Shown here: one piece after another, positions 53,235 to 61,796 of the stretch
Numbering within the stretch: the first letter of the stretch is position 1
Layout of the letters: each line of letters opens with the position of its first letter
Source: Bacteroidales bacterium
GTDB taxonomy: Bacteria > Bacteroidota > Bacteroidia > Bacteroidales > Bacteroidaceae
Direction of reading: 5' to 3'
DNA length: 64,000 nucleotides
Assembly: GCA_030528885.1 (NCBI GenBank)
Contig: JAUMXY010000002.1
Span: forward strand, 16,260 to 80,259
Program-made: the position numbers and the translations under genes
Notes under the pieces: generated by a model
The model's database searches: none
Seen by the model: the letters and a program-made list of their open reading frames with translations, nothing else
What the model was told of the DNA's origin: nothing

Positions 53235-53417
53235 TTAATTCTTTTTCAGCTGATTGTAAAGGTTGTACCCATACCATAGAAGAGCAACAAAGAATAGCCC
53301 GATCATCACCATCGACATTGTGTCTTTCAACACCGTATACAGCCAAATGCTTGCACCGAATCCCAGCACAACGAAGACGAATGACAGGACGACAAATATT
53401 TTCTTCAGCTTATCCAT
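53235..53417 (-). CDS. small two-helix membrane protein of unknown function
   Basis: A 60-residue protein made of two hydrophobic helices (about 6-27 and 34-51) with basic ends (MDKLKKI, NQLKKN). No family recognised. It sits 7 bp after cysS and 10 bp before the next gene, and tight spacing supports it as a real gene of the operon. Confidence 0.7.
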   Translation of the reverse strand: MDKLKKIFVVLSFVFVVLGFGASIWLYTVLKDTMSMVMIGLFFVALLWYGYNLYNQLKKN

Positions 53418-53424
53418 AATAGCA

Positions 53425-54927
53425 TCATTTATTCAATTTCCAGCTAAAGCCATCTTTCGTATCTTTCACCTCGAAACCAAGAGCCGCCAGATTATCACGA
53501 ATCATATCGCTCGTGGTCCAGTCCTTGTTTGCCTTCGCCTTAGCACGCTGCTCAAGAAGCATATCCACCACTTTCCCGAATGCAGCTTCACGCGCCTCGC
53601 TACCATTAGCATTACCAGCCAAAGAACCACTCACCTTGATGCCCAGAAGGTCAAAAGCAAACAGGCCAAACACTTCCTTCAAGGCAGCAAGCACATCTGC
53701 CGCTACAGTTTCCTTCTTATCAACAATTGAGTTTATCACCTTGGTTGCATCGAACAAGTTAGATATTACGATAGGAGTGTTAAAATCATCGCACATGGCA
53801 TCGTAGCACCTTGCCTTCAAGCCTTCCACATACTCCATCTTCACTGTGCCAGCCTCATCCGCCTGCACAGCATTCAGCGCGGTCCATGCATCCAGCAGTC
53901 TTTCAAGCCCTTTCTCTGCAGCCTGCAAAGCATCATTGCTGAAATCCACCGTTGAACGATAATGAGCCTGCAGAATGAAGAAGCGGATAGTCATCGGAGA
54001 ATAAGCGCGATCCAGCTTAGGATGATCACCTGCGAAGAATTGTGGCAAGGTGATGAAATTCCCTAAGGACTTACCCATCTTCTGCCCCTCGATGGTTATC
54101 ATGTTATTGTGAATCCAATAGGTCACCATCTGGTCACCCTGACTCGCAACAGCCTGCGCTATCTCGCATTCATGATGAGGGAATATCAAGTCCATTCCTC
54201 CTCCGTGGATATCAAAGTGCTCGCCAAGATACTTACGCCCCATAGCCGTGCATTCGCAGTGCCAGCCAGGGAAGCCGTCGCTCCAAGGCGAAGGCCAGCG
54301 CATTATGTGTTCCGGTTGAGCAGCTTTCCACAACGCAAAGTCAGCCTGATTCTTTTTCTCCCCCACACCAGCAAGGTCACGACTGGCATCCTTCACGTTC
54401 TCGAGGCTGCGCCCCGAAAGAATGCCATACTTGTGCACTTCATTGTACTTTTCAACATCGAAATAGACAGAGCCATTGCTTTCGTATGCAAAACCGTTAT
54501 CCAGGATTTGCTGCACAAGTTGCTGCTGCTCAATGATATGTCCTGTTGCATGAGGTTCAATGCTTGGCGGCAAGCAACCAAGCGCATCCATCGCCTCATG
54601 AAAACGATTGGTATAATACTGCGCCACTTCCATCGGTTCAAGCTGTTCCAAACGAGCCTTCTTGGCAATCTTATCCTCTCCTTCATCCGCATCATGCTCC
54701 AAATGTCCCACATCCGTGATGTTGCGCACATACCGAACTCTATAGCCCAAATGCTGCAAGAAGCGGAAGACGATATCAAAAGTAATTGCAGGACGTGCGT
54801 GACCAAGATGCGCATCGCCATACACAGTCGGACCACATACATACATCCCGACATGAGGGGCATGCAGCGGACGGAATACTTCTTTTTTGCGTGTCAGTGT
54901 ATTATAAACGTAAAGTGCCTGTTCCAT
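53425..54927 (-). CDS. cysS: cysteinyl-tRNA synthetase
   Basis: CysS charges tRNA-Cys. The 500-residue protein has the class I motifs as [10 protein letters not shown] (HIGH) and [11 protein letters not shown] (KMSKS). Zinc ligands are visible in [19 protein letters not shown] and [10 protein letters not shown]-terminal helical domain (about 330-500) is normal length. It is the first gene of a run that continues with three short-spaced genes for membrane or exported proteins. Confidence 0.96.
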   Translation of the reverse strand: MEQALYVYNTLTRKKEVFRPLHAPHVGMYVCGPTVYGDAHLGHARPAITFDIVFRFLQHLGYRVRYVRNITDVGHLEHDADEGEDKIAKKARLEQLEPMEVAQYYTNRFHEAMDALGCLPPSIEPHATGHIIEQQQLVQQILDNGFAYESNGSVYFDVEKYNEVHKYGILSGRSLENVKDASRDLAGVGEKKNQADFALWKAAQPEHIMRWPSPWSDGFPGWHCECTAMGRKYLGEHFDIHGGGMDLIFPHHECEIAQAVASQGDQMVTYWIHNNMITIEGQKMGKSLGNFITLPQFFAGDHPKLDRAYSPMTIRFFILQAHYRSTVDFSNDALQAAEKGLERLLDAWTALNAVQADEAGTVKMEYVEGLKARCYDAMCDDFNTPIVISNLFDATKVINSIVDKKETVAADVLAALKEVFGLFAFDLLGIKVSGSLAGNANGSEAREAAFGKVVDMLLEQRAKAKANKDWTTSDMIRDNLAALGFEVKDTKDGFSWKLNK

Positions 54928-54951
54928 TTTATAGTAAAGTTATTTTCCGTA

Positions 54952-54982
54952 CAAAGGTACGAATAAGACAGAAGAAAACAAA
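54952..54982 (-). promoter_or_regulatory. promoter of cysS
   Basis: On the minus strand TTTG (54979-54982) and TACCTTTG (54952-54959) are exactly 19 bp apart, with the start about 20 bp before the ATG. Confidence 0.7.
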
Positions 54983-55163
54983 AGGAAAAAGCATATTTTG
55001 TTTTGTAAAGACAGACAATTGCCTCAATCCGAATGCCCTTTGGGCTTTCTGCTGCCTTCACGCAAAGCACATTCAAGAAGAACTTAGCGGATTCCCCCAC
55101 AACGAAAATAGCACTATTTCATAAAAAAAGTCTGAAAAATTCTTTTTTTATGAAAAAACTGAT

Positions 55164-55171
55164 TAATTTTG
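55164..55171 (+). promoter_or_regulatory. -7 element for the Fe-S/AKR/tat operon
   Basis: TAATTTTG matches TAnnTTTG and lies 37 bp before the ATG at 55209. The -33 region is only T-rich (about 55143-55149). Confidence 0.5.
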
Positions 55172-55208
55172 TGGCGCAAATAATCTAAACATAACCAATT
55201 GAATTAAA

Positions 55209-56804
55209 ATGCTCAAACTAACCCGCAGAATCCTCGCCATCATTTTCTGGTTAGGAATCACTTTCTTGTTCCTTGATTTCACAGGAACCTTACATCCCTA
55301 CTTTGGCTGGATGGCTAAGATCCAATTTCTGCCTAGCATATTGGCAGTTGACATCTCTACCATCATTTTACTGATTGTGCTCACACTACTCGTCGGGCGC
55401 ATTTATTGCTCCATCATCTGCCCGCTCGGAGTTCTACAGGATTTCTTTGCGTGGATTGGGAAACTGAGCATATTCCGCAAAAACAAAAAGGCAAAATTTG
55501 CCAACAAATACAGCTACTCAAAGCCCAAGACATGGCTGCGGCTGGCTGTGCTTGCCTTGTTCATCATCATGCTGCTGGCAAGCATTCATGCCGGTGTGAT
55601 TCTGCTTGCGCCCTATAGTTCTTACGGACGCATGGTCGCATCGCTGCTACAGCCTGCTTATATAGAAATCAACAACCTGCTTGCTTTATGGTCCGAAGCA
55701 AACGACAATTACATGTTCTATCAAGTGGAGCAGCACAACAACCCTATGATTCTCATCGTCATAGCGGCTGTTACAGCTATCATCTTGCTTGTCCTTGCAT
55801 TCAAGAACGGACGTACCTACTGCAACACCATTTGCCCCGTTGGAACCGTACTCGGATACCTTGCAAAGTTCTCTTTGGGGAAAATAAAGGTTGAGGACAG
55901 CAAATGCATCCAATGCGGACTCTGTGCTCAAAACTGCAAGGCTGCGTGCATCAAGGTCGAAAAAGGGAAGCCTGTTGTCATTGATTACACACGATGCGTA
56001 ACTTGCGGAGACTGCGAAACAGTCTGCAATAAAAAAGCTATTGGCTTGAAATATGCGCCAGTTTGGGAAAAAGGCAACAAAACCACTAAAGACACATCCG
56101 AGAAGAACACCGACTCCGACATTTCACGCCGTTCTTTCCTCTCCATCACAGGAACGGCACTGGCAACAGCCGCCATCAAAGCACAAGAGAAAACGACAGA
56201 CGGCGGATTGGCAGAAATCGAAGACAAGCAGATTCCTGAGCGAGCTACATCCATCACACCTCCAGGTTCGCTGTCCGCACGAAACCTGCAGCAACACTGC
56301 ACGGCTTGTCAGCTCTGTATAGCGAACTGTCCTAACGGAGTGCTCCGCCCCTCCCAAAAGCTGGAGACATTCCTGCAGCCAGAAATGCAATACGACAAGG
56401 GCTATTGCCGTCCAGAATGCACACGTTGCACGGACGTTTGCCCAACAGGCGCAATCCGCCCTATCACTAAAGAAGAAAAGACAGCCATCCAAATCGGGCA
56501 TGCCGTCTGGGTTGAAAAGAACTGCATTCCTCTCACCGACGGACAGAACTGCGGCAATTGCGCCAAGCACTGTCCTACAGGCGCCATACAGATGATACCT
56601 GCCGACAGGAGCCTGAAGCGCCATCCTGAATATGGCTTCTGGATGGACGCAAACGGCAACAGAGTGAACACTCGAAACATGAAGCAGATTCCAGCCATCA
56701 ATACAGAGAAGTGTATCGGTTGCGGTTCGTGCGAATACCTTTGTCCAGCACGACCTTTCAGCGCAATCTATGTAGAAGGACATGAACAACACCGCGAGAT
56801 ATGA
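55209..56804 (+). CDS. NapH-like membrane ferredoxin fused to a Tat-signal ferredoxin domain
   Basis: A 531-residue iron-sulfur protein. The N-terminal half has hydrophobic helices (about 8-27, 48-64, 113-136, 180-198) and the NapH-type motifs YCSIICPLG and YCNTICPVG. Two [4Fe-4S] motifs follow: CIQCGLCAQNC (233-243) and CVTCGDCETVC (263-273). A twin-arginine motif SRRSFLSITGTALATAA lies in the middle (306-322). After it come at least four more Cys clusters (CTACQLCIANC, CTRCTDVC, CGNCAKHC, CIGCGSCEYLC), a NapG-like periplasmic layout. The protein would carry electrons from the membrane to an exported partner, probably the reductase encoded next with a 4-bp ATGA overlap. Confidence 0.85.
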   Translation: MLKLTRRILAIIFWLGITFLFLDFTGTLHPYFGWMAKIQFLPSILAVDISTIILLIVLTLLVGRIYCSIICPLGVLQDFFAWIGKLSIFRKNKKAKFANKYSYSKPKTWLRLAVLALFIIMLLASIHAGVILLAPYSSYGRMVASLLQPAYIEINNLLALWSEANDNYMFYQVEQHNNPMILIVIAAVTAIILLVLAFKNGRTYCNTICPVGTVLGYLAKFSLGKIKVEDSKCIQCGLCAQNCKAACIKVEKGKPVVIDYTRCVTCGDCETVCNKKAIGLKYAPVWEKGNKTTKDTSEKNTDSDISRRSFLSITGTALATAAIKAQEKTTDGGLAEIEDKQIPERATSITPPGSLSARNLQQHCTACQLCIANCPNGVLRPSQKLETFLQPEMQYDKGYCRPECTRCTDVCPTGAIRPITKEEKTAIQIGHAVWVEKNCIPLTDGQNCGNCAKHCPTGAIQMIPADRSLKRHPEYGFWMDANGNRVNTRNMKQIPAINTEKCIGCGSCEYLCPARPFSAIYVEGHEQHREI

Positions 56805-58186
56805 AAAATATGGACAGAAGAAAATTCCTGAAAGTAGCAGGAACCGCAACAGCAGCAGTTGCCATCGCATCATGCGGCAACTCTGACAAAGATTTCAGCA
56901 ATCTTGACCCTAAGGGAAATCATACAGGCGATGTGCCAACCGACAAGATGACCTACCGCACCAACCCGTTCACAGGAGATGTCGTGTCTTTGCTTGGCTA
57001 TGGCATGATGCGACTGCCCAACAAGGAACTGAAGAACGACGAGGGCGAACGTATCGGAGAGCAGATTGACCAAGAGCAAGTTAACCATCTTGTCAAATAC
57101 GCACTCGACCACGGCGTCAACTACTTTGACACTAGCCCCGCTTATTGCCAAGGCAAGTCCGAATCATCTACAGGCATTGCGCTCAAAGCATCCGGCTACG
57201 ACAGGTCCAAATACTTCATAGCAACAAAACTCAGCAATTTCGCAGGCCATCAATGGAATTTGGAATCAGGAATAAAAATGTTCCAGGATTCTCTCAAGAA
57301 CCTTCAGACAGATTACATAGACTACCTGCTGTTGCATTCTGTTGGGTCAGGCATGGACAACCTGAATGGCAGATTCCTCCAAAACGGACTGATTGAATAC
57401 CTGATGGAGCAGAGAGAGAAAGGAGTGATACGCAATCTGGGATTCTCTTTCCACGGAGATCATGGAGTATATGACTATCTTCTCGCCAACCAAGACAAAT
57501 ACCATTGGGATTTCGTGCAGATTCAGCTGAATTACGTTGATTGGCATCACAGCAATGCCAAACATCTGTACGAAGAGCTGGACAGGCTGGGCATTCCCGC
57601 AGTCATCATGGAACCGCTATTGGGCGGCCGACTGTCCAAGATGCCAGACCACATTGTCGCCACCCTCAAGCAGCAGCGACCACAGGACAGCGTTGCCTCT
57701 TGGGCCTTCCGCTACGTCGGGAGCAAACCCAGAGTGCTGACCGCACTGAGCGGCATGACATACATGGAGCATCTCGAAGACAACATACGCACTTACAGCC
57801 CACTTACAGCCCTGACTACAGAAGAGCAAGAATGGCTTGAGAACGAGATTGCAAACCTCTATCACTCTTACCCAACCATACCTTGCAACGACTGTAAATA
57901 TTGCATGCCTTGCCCTTACGGACTGGACATCCCTGCCATTTTTGTCCACTACAACAAGTGCGTCAACCATGGCAACATTCCAGAATCCCAGCAAGCCGCA
58001 AACTACGAAAAAGCACGCAGAGCATTCCTTATCGGCTACGACCGTTCTGTGCCAAAGCTCAGGCAGGCAGACCACTGCATTGGCTGCAACCAATGCAATT
58101 CGCATTGCCCACAAAGAATCAACATTCCACGCGAGCTGACACGCATTGACCAATTCGTGGAAAAGCTTAAGCAAGGAACTCTATAG
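56801..58186 (+). CDS. Tat-exported lipoprotein aldo/keto reductase with C-terminal ferredoxin motifs
   Basis: A 461-residue protein. The N-terminus DRRKFLKVAGTATAAV is a twin-arginine signal ending in AIASC, so Cys25 may be lipidated. The aldo/keto reductase barrel follows with the catalytic set in VNYFDTSPAYCQ (Asp, Tyr), FIATKLSN (Lys) and DYLLLHSVG (His). The C-terminus has CNDCKYCMPCPYGLDIP and CIGCNQCNSHCPQRINIP, typical of Fe-S-linked members of this family. Electrons could come from the upstream ferredoxin rather than from NADPH. The substrate is unknown. The start overlaps the previous stop. Confidence 0.88.
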   Translation: MKNMDRRKFLKVAGTATAAVAIASCGNSDKDFSNLDPKGNHTGDVPTDKMTYRTNPFTGDVVSLLGYGMMRLPNKELKNDEGERIGEQIDQEQVNHLVKYALDHGVNYFDTSPAYCQGKSESSTGIALKASGYDRSKYFIATKLSNFAGHQWNLESGIKMFQDSLKNLQTDYIDYLLLHSVGSGMDNLNGRFLQNGLIEYLMEQREKGVIRNLGFSFHGDHGVYDYLLANQDKYHWDFVQIQLNYVDWHHSNAKHLYEELDRLGIPAVIMEPLLGGRLSKMPDHIVATLKQQRPQDSVASWAFRYVGSKPRVLTALSGMTYMEHLEDNIRTYSPLTALTTEEQEWLENEIANLYHSYPTIPCNDCKYCMPCPYGLDIPAIFVHYNKCVNHGNIPESQQAANYEKARRAFLIGYDRSVPKLRQADHCIGCNQCNSHCPQRINIPRELTRIDQFVEKLKQGTL

Positions 58187-58191
58187 CATTC

Positions 58192-58239
58192 GGCATGCGA
58201 TAAAACAGAACATGACATGCTACAGTTTTATCGCATGCC
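58192..58239. repeat. 15-bp hairpin between the reductase gene and tatA
   Basis: GGCATGCGATAAAAC (58192-58206) and GTTTTATCGCATGCC (58225-58239) are perfectly complementary with an 18-nt loop and no T-run. Position inside the operon suggests an mRNA stability or partial stop element that sets different levels for substrate and translocase. Confidence 0.7.
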
Positions 58240-58283
58240 CGCCCAAAGAAGAAGAACAAAAACAAATATAAAATCCAAAGTTC

Positions 58284-58469
58284 ATGACACCACTGTTTCT
58301 CGGCCTTGGAGCCCAAGAAATCCTTATCATTTTGGCAATCGTACTCCTGCTTTTCGGAGGCAAGAAGATACCAGAACTTATGCGCGGTGCAGGAAAAGGC
58401 GTGCGTGCATTCAAAGATGGGATGAAAGAAGTCACTAATGATGACGAAAAACAAGAAGAGAAGAAGTGA
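58284..58469 (+). CDS. tatA: twin-arginine translocase subunit TatA/E
   Basis: A 61-residue subunit of the Tat translocase, which forms the pore or thins the membrane during export of folded proteins. One transmembrane helix (about 9-24, [15 protein letters not shown]) is followed by [20 protein letters not shown], the conserved hinge and amphipathic helix, and an acidic/basic tail. It is short but complete. The stop overlaps the tatC start by 4 bp (GTGA). Confidence 0.93.
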   Translation: MTPLFLGLGAQEILIILAIVLLLFGGKKIPELMRGAGKGVRAFKDGMKEVTNDDEKQEEKK

Positions 58470-59188
58470 CCTTTTGGGAGCATCTCGATGAATTACGGCA
58501 AATACTACTGCGCTGCATCATTGCCAGTGCAGTATTTGCAATCCTCGCCTTTGTCTTCAAAGACGAGGTTTTCTCAGTTATATTCGCCCCCAAGAGCGCT
58601 GATTTCCTTCCGGCAATCTTCGGAGAATCGCCTGACATAAAGCTCATCAACACTGAACTGACAAGGCAATTTATCGTTCACATGATGGCAAGCCTCTATG
58701 TCGGCATTTTAGCTGCAGCACCCTACATCCTCTACGAACTGTACCGTTTCGTATCTCCTGCGCTCTATCAGAACGAACGGCGCTATTCAGCCCCATTCAT
58801 CATTGCAGCATACCTCATGTTCCTGCTAGGAATACTTTTCAGCTATTTCATCATATTCCCCGCCACATTGAGGTTCCTTGCCAATTATCAAGTAGATGCC
58901 TCGGTGGAAAACCTCATCTCCATCGAAAGCTACATCGACACACTAACCTTCCTCTGCCTCGCCATGGGAATCAGCTTTGAGGCCCCTATCCTATCATGGT
59001 TGCTTGGTAAATTCGGCATTCTGCATCGTCGGCAAATGCAAGCCATGCGCCGCCATGCTTTTGTCGCAATTCTTATCATAGCAGCCGTCATCACCCCAAC
59101 TGCCGACGCTTTCACCCTCGCCATTGTCAGCCTCCCCATGTATCTGCTTTATGAAGCAAGCATCCTGCTTGTTCCCAGAAAGCAATAA
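58466..59188 (+). CDS. tatC: Sec-independent protein translocase TatC
   Basis: A 240-residue membrane protein that recognises twin-arginine signals. It starts with GTG overlapping the tatA stop. [15 protein letters not shown] is the signature N-terminus. Six hydrophobic helices follow, with [13 protein letters not shown] and [18 protein letters not shown] in the expected loops and [20 protein letters not shown] near the end. No tatB is present; a single TatA-type protein with TatC is a known minimal arrangement. Confidence 0.94.
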   Translation: MTFWEHLDELRQILLRCIIASAVFAILAFVFKDEVFSVIFAPKSADFLPAIFGESPDIKLINTELTRQFIVHMMASLYVGILAAAPYILYELYRFVSPALYQNERRYSAPFIIAAYLMFLLGILFSYFIIFPATLRFLANYQVDASVENLISIESYIDTLTFLCLAMGISFEAPILSWLLGKFGILHRRQMQAMRRHAFVAILIIAAVITPTADAFTLAIVSLPMYLLYEASILLVPRKQ

Positions 59189-59282
59189 TCAACAGCCAAG
59201 CCACTTGCTAAAATGCTTTTTCACCCTCAAGAAAAAGCGACCTTCCCAAGCCCCTTCGGAAAGGGGGCAAAAGCACCTGATT

Positions 59283-59321
59283 AACGCGAGTTCAATATAA
59301 CAGTTATATCGAACTGACGTT
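59283..59321. repeat. GAGTTCGA palindrome family, compact copy
   Basis: AACGCGAGTTCAATATAAC (59283-59301) faces GTTATATCGAACTGACGTT (59303-59321) with 16 of 19 positions pairing and a 1-nt centre. The arms match those at 7598-7679. Confidence 0.75.
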
Positions 59322-59557
59322 TTAGATAACGTGTCGTACCCGAGGGGTACGCTTTTTGTGCCCTTTCCCCTCCAAAATTCCAAATCGTTGATACTCAGAC
59401 ATGCCGCCCGTGTCGGAAATAATAGGCACAGGGTGTTCGTGTTATTATGCACACGGTGTCTGAAACCTTGTCTGCACGGTGTGCGTTTGCGGCCACTTGC
59501 CCAGCCCACCTCAAGAAGAAAAGAGGCACAAGGTGAAAATGCCCTGTGCCTCCATGC
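59303..59557 (-). repeat. long dispersed repeat, copy 2 (inverted copy of 7365-7616)
   Basis: The reverse complement of this stretch aligns with 7365-7616 at very high identity from GCATGGAGGCAC to the AGTTCGATATAAC end. It contains an intact REP-like core at 59335-59351, which is shortened in copy 1. It fills most of the 59189-59626 gap between tatC and coaX, which holds no gene I can support. Confidence 0.85.
59335..59357 (+). terminator. REP-core hairpin serving as terminator after tatC
   Basis: CGTACCC (59335-59341), loop GAG, GGGTACG (59345-59351), then CTTTTT. It is a single unit of the palindromic family seen at 16.5 and 50.5 kb, and it lies 147 bp after the tatC stop in the right orientation to end that transcript. 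Confidence 0.65.
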
Positions 59558-59599
59558 TGAAGTGTCAGTGTCTGACAAGTGTCGTGAACGTTTGGAAAG

Positions 59600-59621
59600 G
59601 TGAGTTCGAGCTCGAACTCAC
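59600..59621. repeat. 22-bp perfect palindrome beside the coaX stop
   Basis: The sequence is GTGAGTTCGAG and its exact complement, with no centre spacer. It starts 5 bp beyond the coaX stop. The flank CACGTTAA and core GAGTTCGA relate it to the palindromes at 7.6 and 59.3 kb. Confidence 0.8.
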
Positions 59622-59626
59622 GTTAA

Positions 59627-60367
59627 TCAAAGTGCTCTCAACCCCCGAAAAACGAGATAAGGGTCATGGGTGACATGAGACCTTACATCTTGAGAGAACG
59701 AGAATGTATTTCCGCCCGTTATGAAGACATGCAAATCGGAATATTCGCAAAGCAACTGACGAATATATCCTTCCATCTCGAAACGAGTGCCATTCACTGC
59801 TGCAGAAAGCATCGCTGTACGCGTGTCGTATCCCATCAAGACAGCCTCATCCTCAGCTTCCACTAAAGGCAGCAGCGCAGTATGTTCGTGCATAGCGTTG
59901 AGCCTCAACTGCACTCCTGGGGAGATGGCTCCTCCCAAAAGGACTCCTTCACGAGAAATCACATCATACGTAAGACAAGTGCCCGCATCAATCACCAGCA
60001 AAGTGCTGTTCGGGTCTTGCGACAAAGCACCGATATCAGCAGCCCAGCGGTCCGCTCCTAAAGTTTGGGGGACATTCTGCACAGGCTTCACAGGACACGG
60101 CACTTCTGCTGTCAGCCTAATGATGGGCACATCCATCTCTTCAAGCGCAGCATTCAGCTCCACATCTTCTCCTGCTACGGAAGATATCCGCACAGATGAC
60201 AAGCCGAAGATGTTTCTTAAACGAGTGAAAGCCACACGCCATGGTTCTGACAGCCGTTCAAAATGGACAATGCCCACCTCAGACGACTGATTTGAATCCC
60301 GAATGGGCTCTGCCACAGCAATCTTAGCAGAAGTGTTACCTATGTCTATCAGCAAGTCCATACGCAT
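59627..60367 (-). CDS. coaX: type III pantothenate kinase
   Basis: CoaX phosphorylates pantothenate, the first step of coenzyme A synthesis. The protein is about 246 residues from the ATG at 60365-60367, which shares one base with the ispG stop (TGATG). A second ATG lies at 60361. DIGNTSAKIAVA is the phosphate-binding loop, GADRWAADIGAL and VIDAGTCLTYDVI hold the conserved Asp residues, and GGAISPGVQLRLNAMHEHTA is the dimer/active-site region. It is the last gene of the run from rpoN. Confidence 0.92.
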   Translation of the reverse strand: MRMDLLIDIGNTSAKIAVAEPIRDSNQSSEVGIVHFERLSEPWRVAFTRLRNIFGLSSVRISSVAGEDVELNAALEEMDVPIIRLTAEVPCPVKPVQNVPQTLGADRWAADIGALSQDPNSTLLVIDAGTCLTYDVISREGVLLGGAISPGVQLRLNAMHEHTALLPLVEAEDEAVLMGYDTRTAMLSAAVNGTRFEMEGYIRQLLCEYSDLHVFITGGNTFSFSQDVRSHVTHDPYLVFRGLRAL

Positions 60368-61791
60368 CAAGCCTCAGCAGACACACTCATATCTTCCTCG
60401 ATAAACTGCACGAGTCGCCCTACGGCCTCTTCCTCTGGAATATTCTTCTCTATGCACTCCTTCTGCTTGTACAAGGAAACCTTACCAACGCCAGCCCCAA
60501 CATACCCGTAGTCTGCGTCTGCCATCTCGCCAGGACCATTGACGATGCAACCCATAATACCAATCTTAAGGGCAGAGAAACGCTTGTCATGCAAAGCCCG
60601 TTCTGATATCGCAGCTCGTATCTTTGCAATCGTCTCTTCCAGATTGTAGAGCGTGCGGCCACAGCCTGGACAACTGATATATTCAGTCTTGGTAAACTTT
60701 ATACGTGCGGCCTGAAGGATTGCATCAGCCAAATCAACCAAGCGTTCTTCAGCGAAACCTTCATTCTTGATGACAAGCTGATGGGCAAGCTGGTCTATAA
60801 AAAGAGCGCCAACTGTCATGGCTGCCTTCAACTGCAAGTCTTCCCATGAAGTCTCATGGAAAACAATTGTAACCGTATCATCTGCGATAGACTCTTTGGC
60901 CTGCTGCCTCAAACGTGCACATTCCTCGATGGAATCGATTAACTTCTGAGCAACAGGTATCTCGCGCTCTGGTGCTTCCGACAAAGAAACACGGATGGTG
61001 TCACCGATGCCCTCACACAGCAACGCGCCAATACCCACAGCACTCTTTATTCGGCCATCTTCTCCCTCGCCAGCTTCTGTGACGCCCAAATGCAGCGGAA
61101 ACGCCATCTCTTCCTTTGCCATCTGAGCCACAAGCAAGCGTACGGTACGAACCATCACTACCGTATTGCTGGCTTTAATGGAAATCACCACATCGGTGAA
61201 ATGTTCCCGAACACATATACGCAGGAACTCCATGCACGACTCCACCATACCTTCTGGCGTATCGCCATAACGAGACATGATACGGTCGCTTAACGAACCA
61301 TGATTTACACCTATACGAACCGCTGTATGATGAGCCTTGCAGATTTGGAGAAAAGGGACAAATCGCTCGTCTATTTTCTTGATTTCATCGGCATATTCCT
61401 CATCTGTATATTCCAACTTCTTAAACGTTCTGGCAGGATCCACATAGTTGCCAGGGTTGATACGAACCTTCTCGCAGATTGTGGCAGCCGTATCAGCTAC
61501 TGCAGCATTGAAATGCACATCGGCCACAAGAGGAACAGAATAACCCGCAGTCCGAAGCGCGTCGCGGATATTACCCATATTGAGCGCTTCACGCTGGCCC
61601 TGAGTGGTAAAACGAACCAATTCTCCACCCGCGTCAACGATACGTTTTGCCTGGACGACAGAGCCTTCAGTGTCCATCGTCGATGTATTAGCCATCGATT
61701 GAACACGGATTGGGAAGTCGCTTCCAATCGCAACGTCTCCCACTTTGGTTGCCGTAGTCTTTCTTCTCTGGTAAATCATGGACTTATACAT
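60367..61791 (-). CDS. ispG: 4-hydroxy-3-methylbut-2-enyl diphosphate synthase
   Basis: IspG (GcpE) makes HMBPP in the non-mevalonate isoprenoid pathway. The TIM barrel shows VGDVAIGSDFPIRVQSMANT, VADVHFNAAVADTA and IRINPGNY-type text (VRINPGNYVDPARTF). Cluster ligands are in ISCPGCGRTLYNL and GCIVNGPGEMADADYGYVG. At about 474 residues it is longer than the 372-aa Escherichia coli enzyme but, from general knowledge, shorter than the roughly 600-aa three-domain form usual in Bacteroidetes. The extra segment (about 300-375) is therefore a reduced insert. ATG 61791 was chosen; ATG 61779 is also possible. Confidence 0.92.
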   Translation of the reverse strand: MYKSMIYQRRKTTATKVGDVAIGSDFPIRVQSMANTSTMDTEGSVVQAKRIVDAGGELVRFTTQGQREALNMGNIRDALRTAGYSVPLVADVHFNAAVADTAATICEKVRINPGNYVDPARTFKKLEYTDEEYADEIKKIDERFVPFLQICKAHHTAVRIGVNHGSLSDRIMSRYGDTPEGMVESCMEFLRICVREHFTDVVISIKASNTVVMVRTVRLLVAQMAKEEMAFPLHLGVTEAGEGEDGRIKSAVGIGALLCEGIGDTIRVSLSEAPEREIPVAQKLIDSIEECARLRQQAKESIADDTVTIVFHETSWEDLQLKAAMTVGALFIDQLAHQLVIKNEGFAEERLVDLADAILQAARIKFTKTEYISCPGCGRTLYNLEETIAKIRAAISERALHDKRFSALKIGIMGCIVNGPGEMADADYGYVGAGVGKVSLYKQKECIEKNIPEEEAVGRLVQFIEEDMSVSAEA

Positions 61792-61796
61792 TAAAA

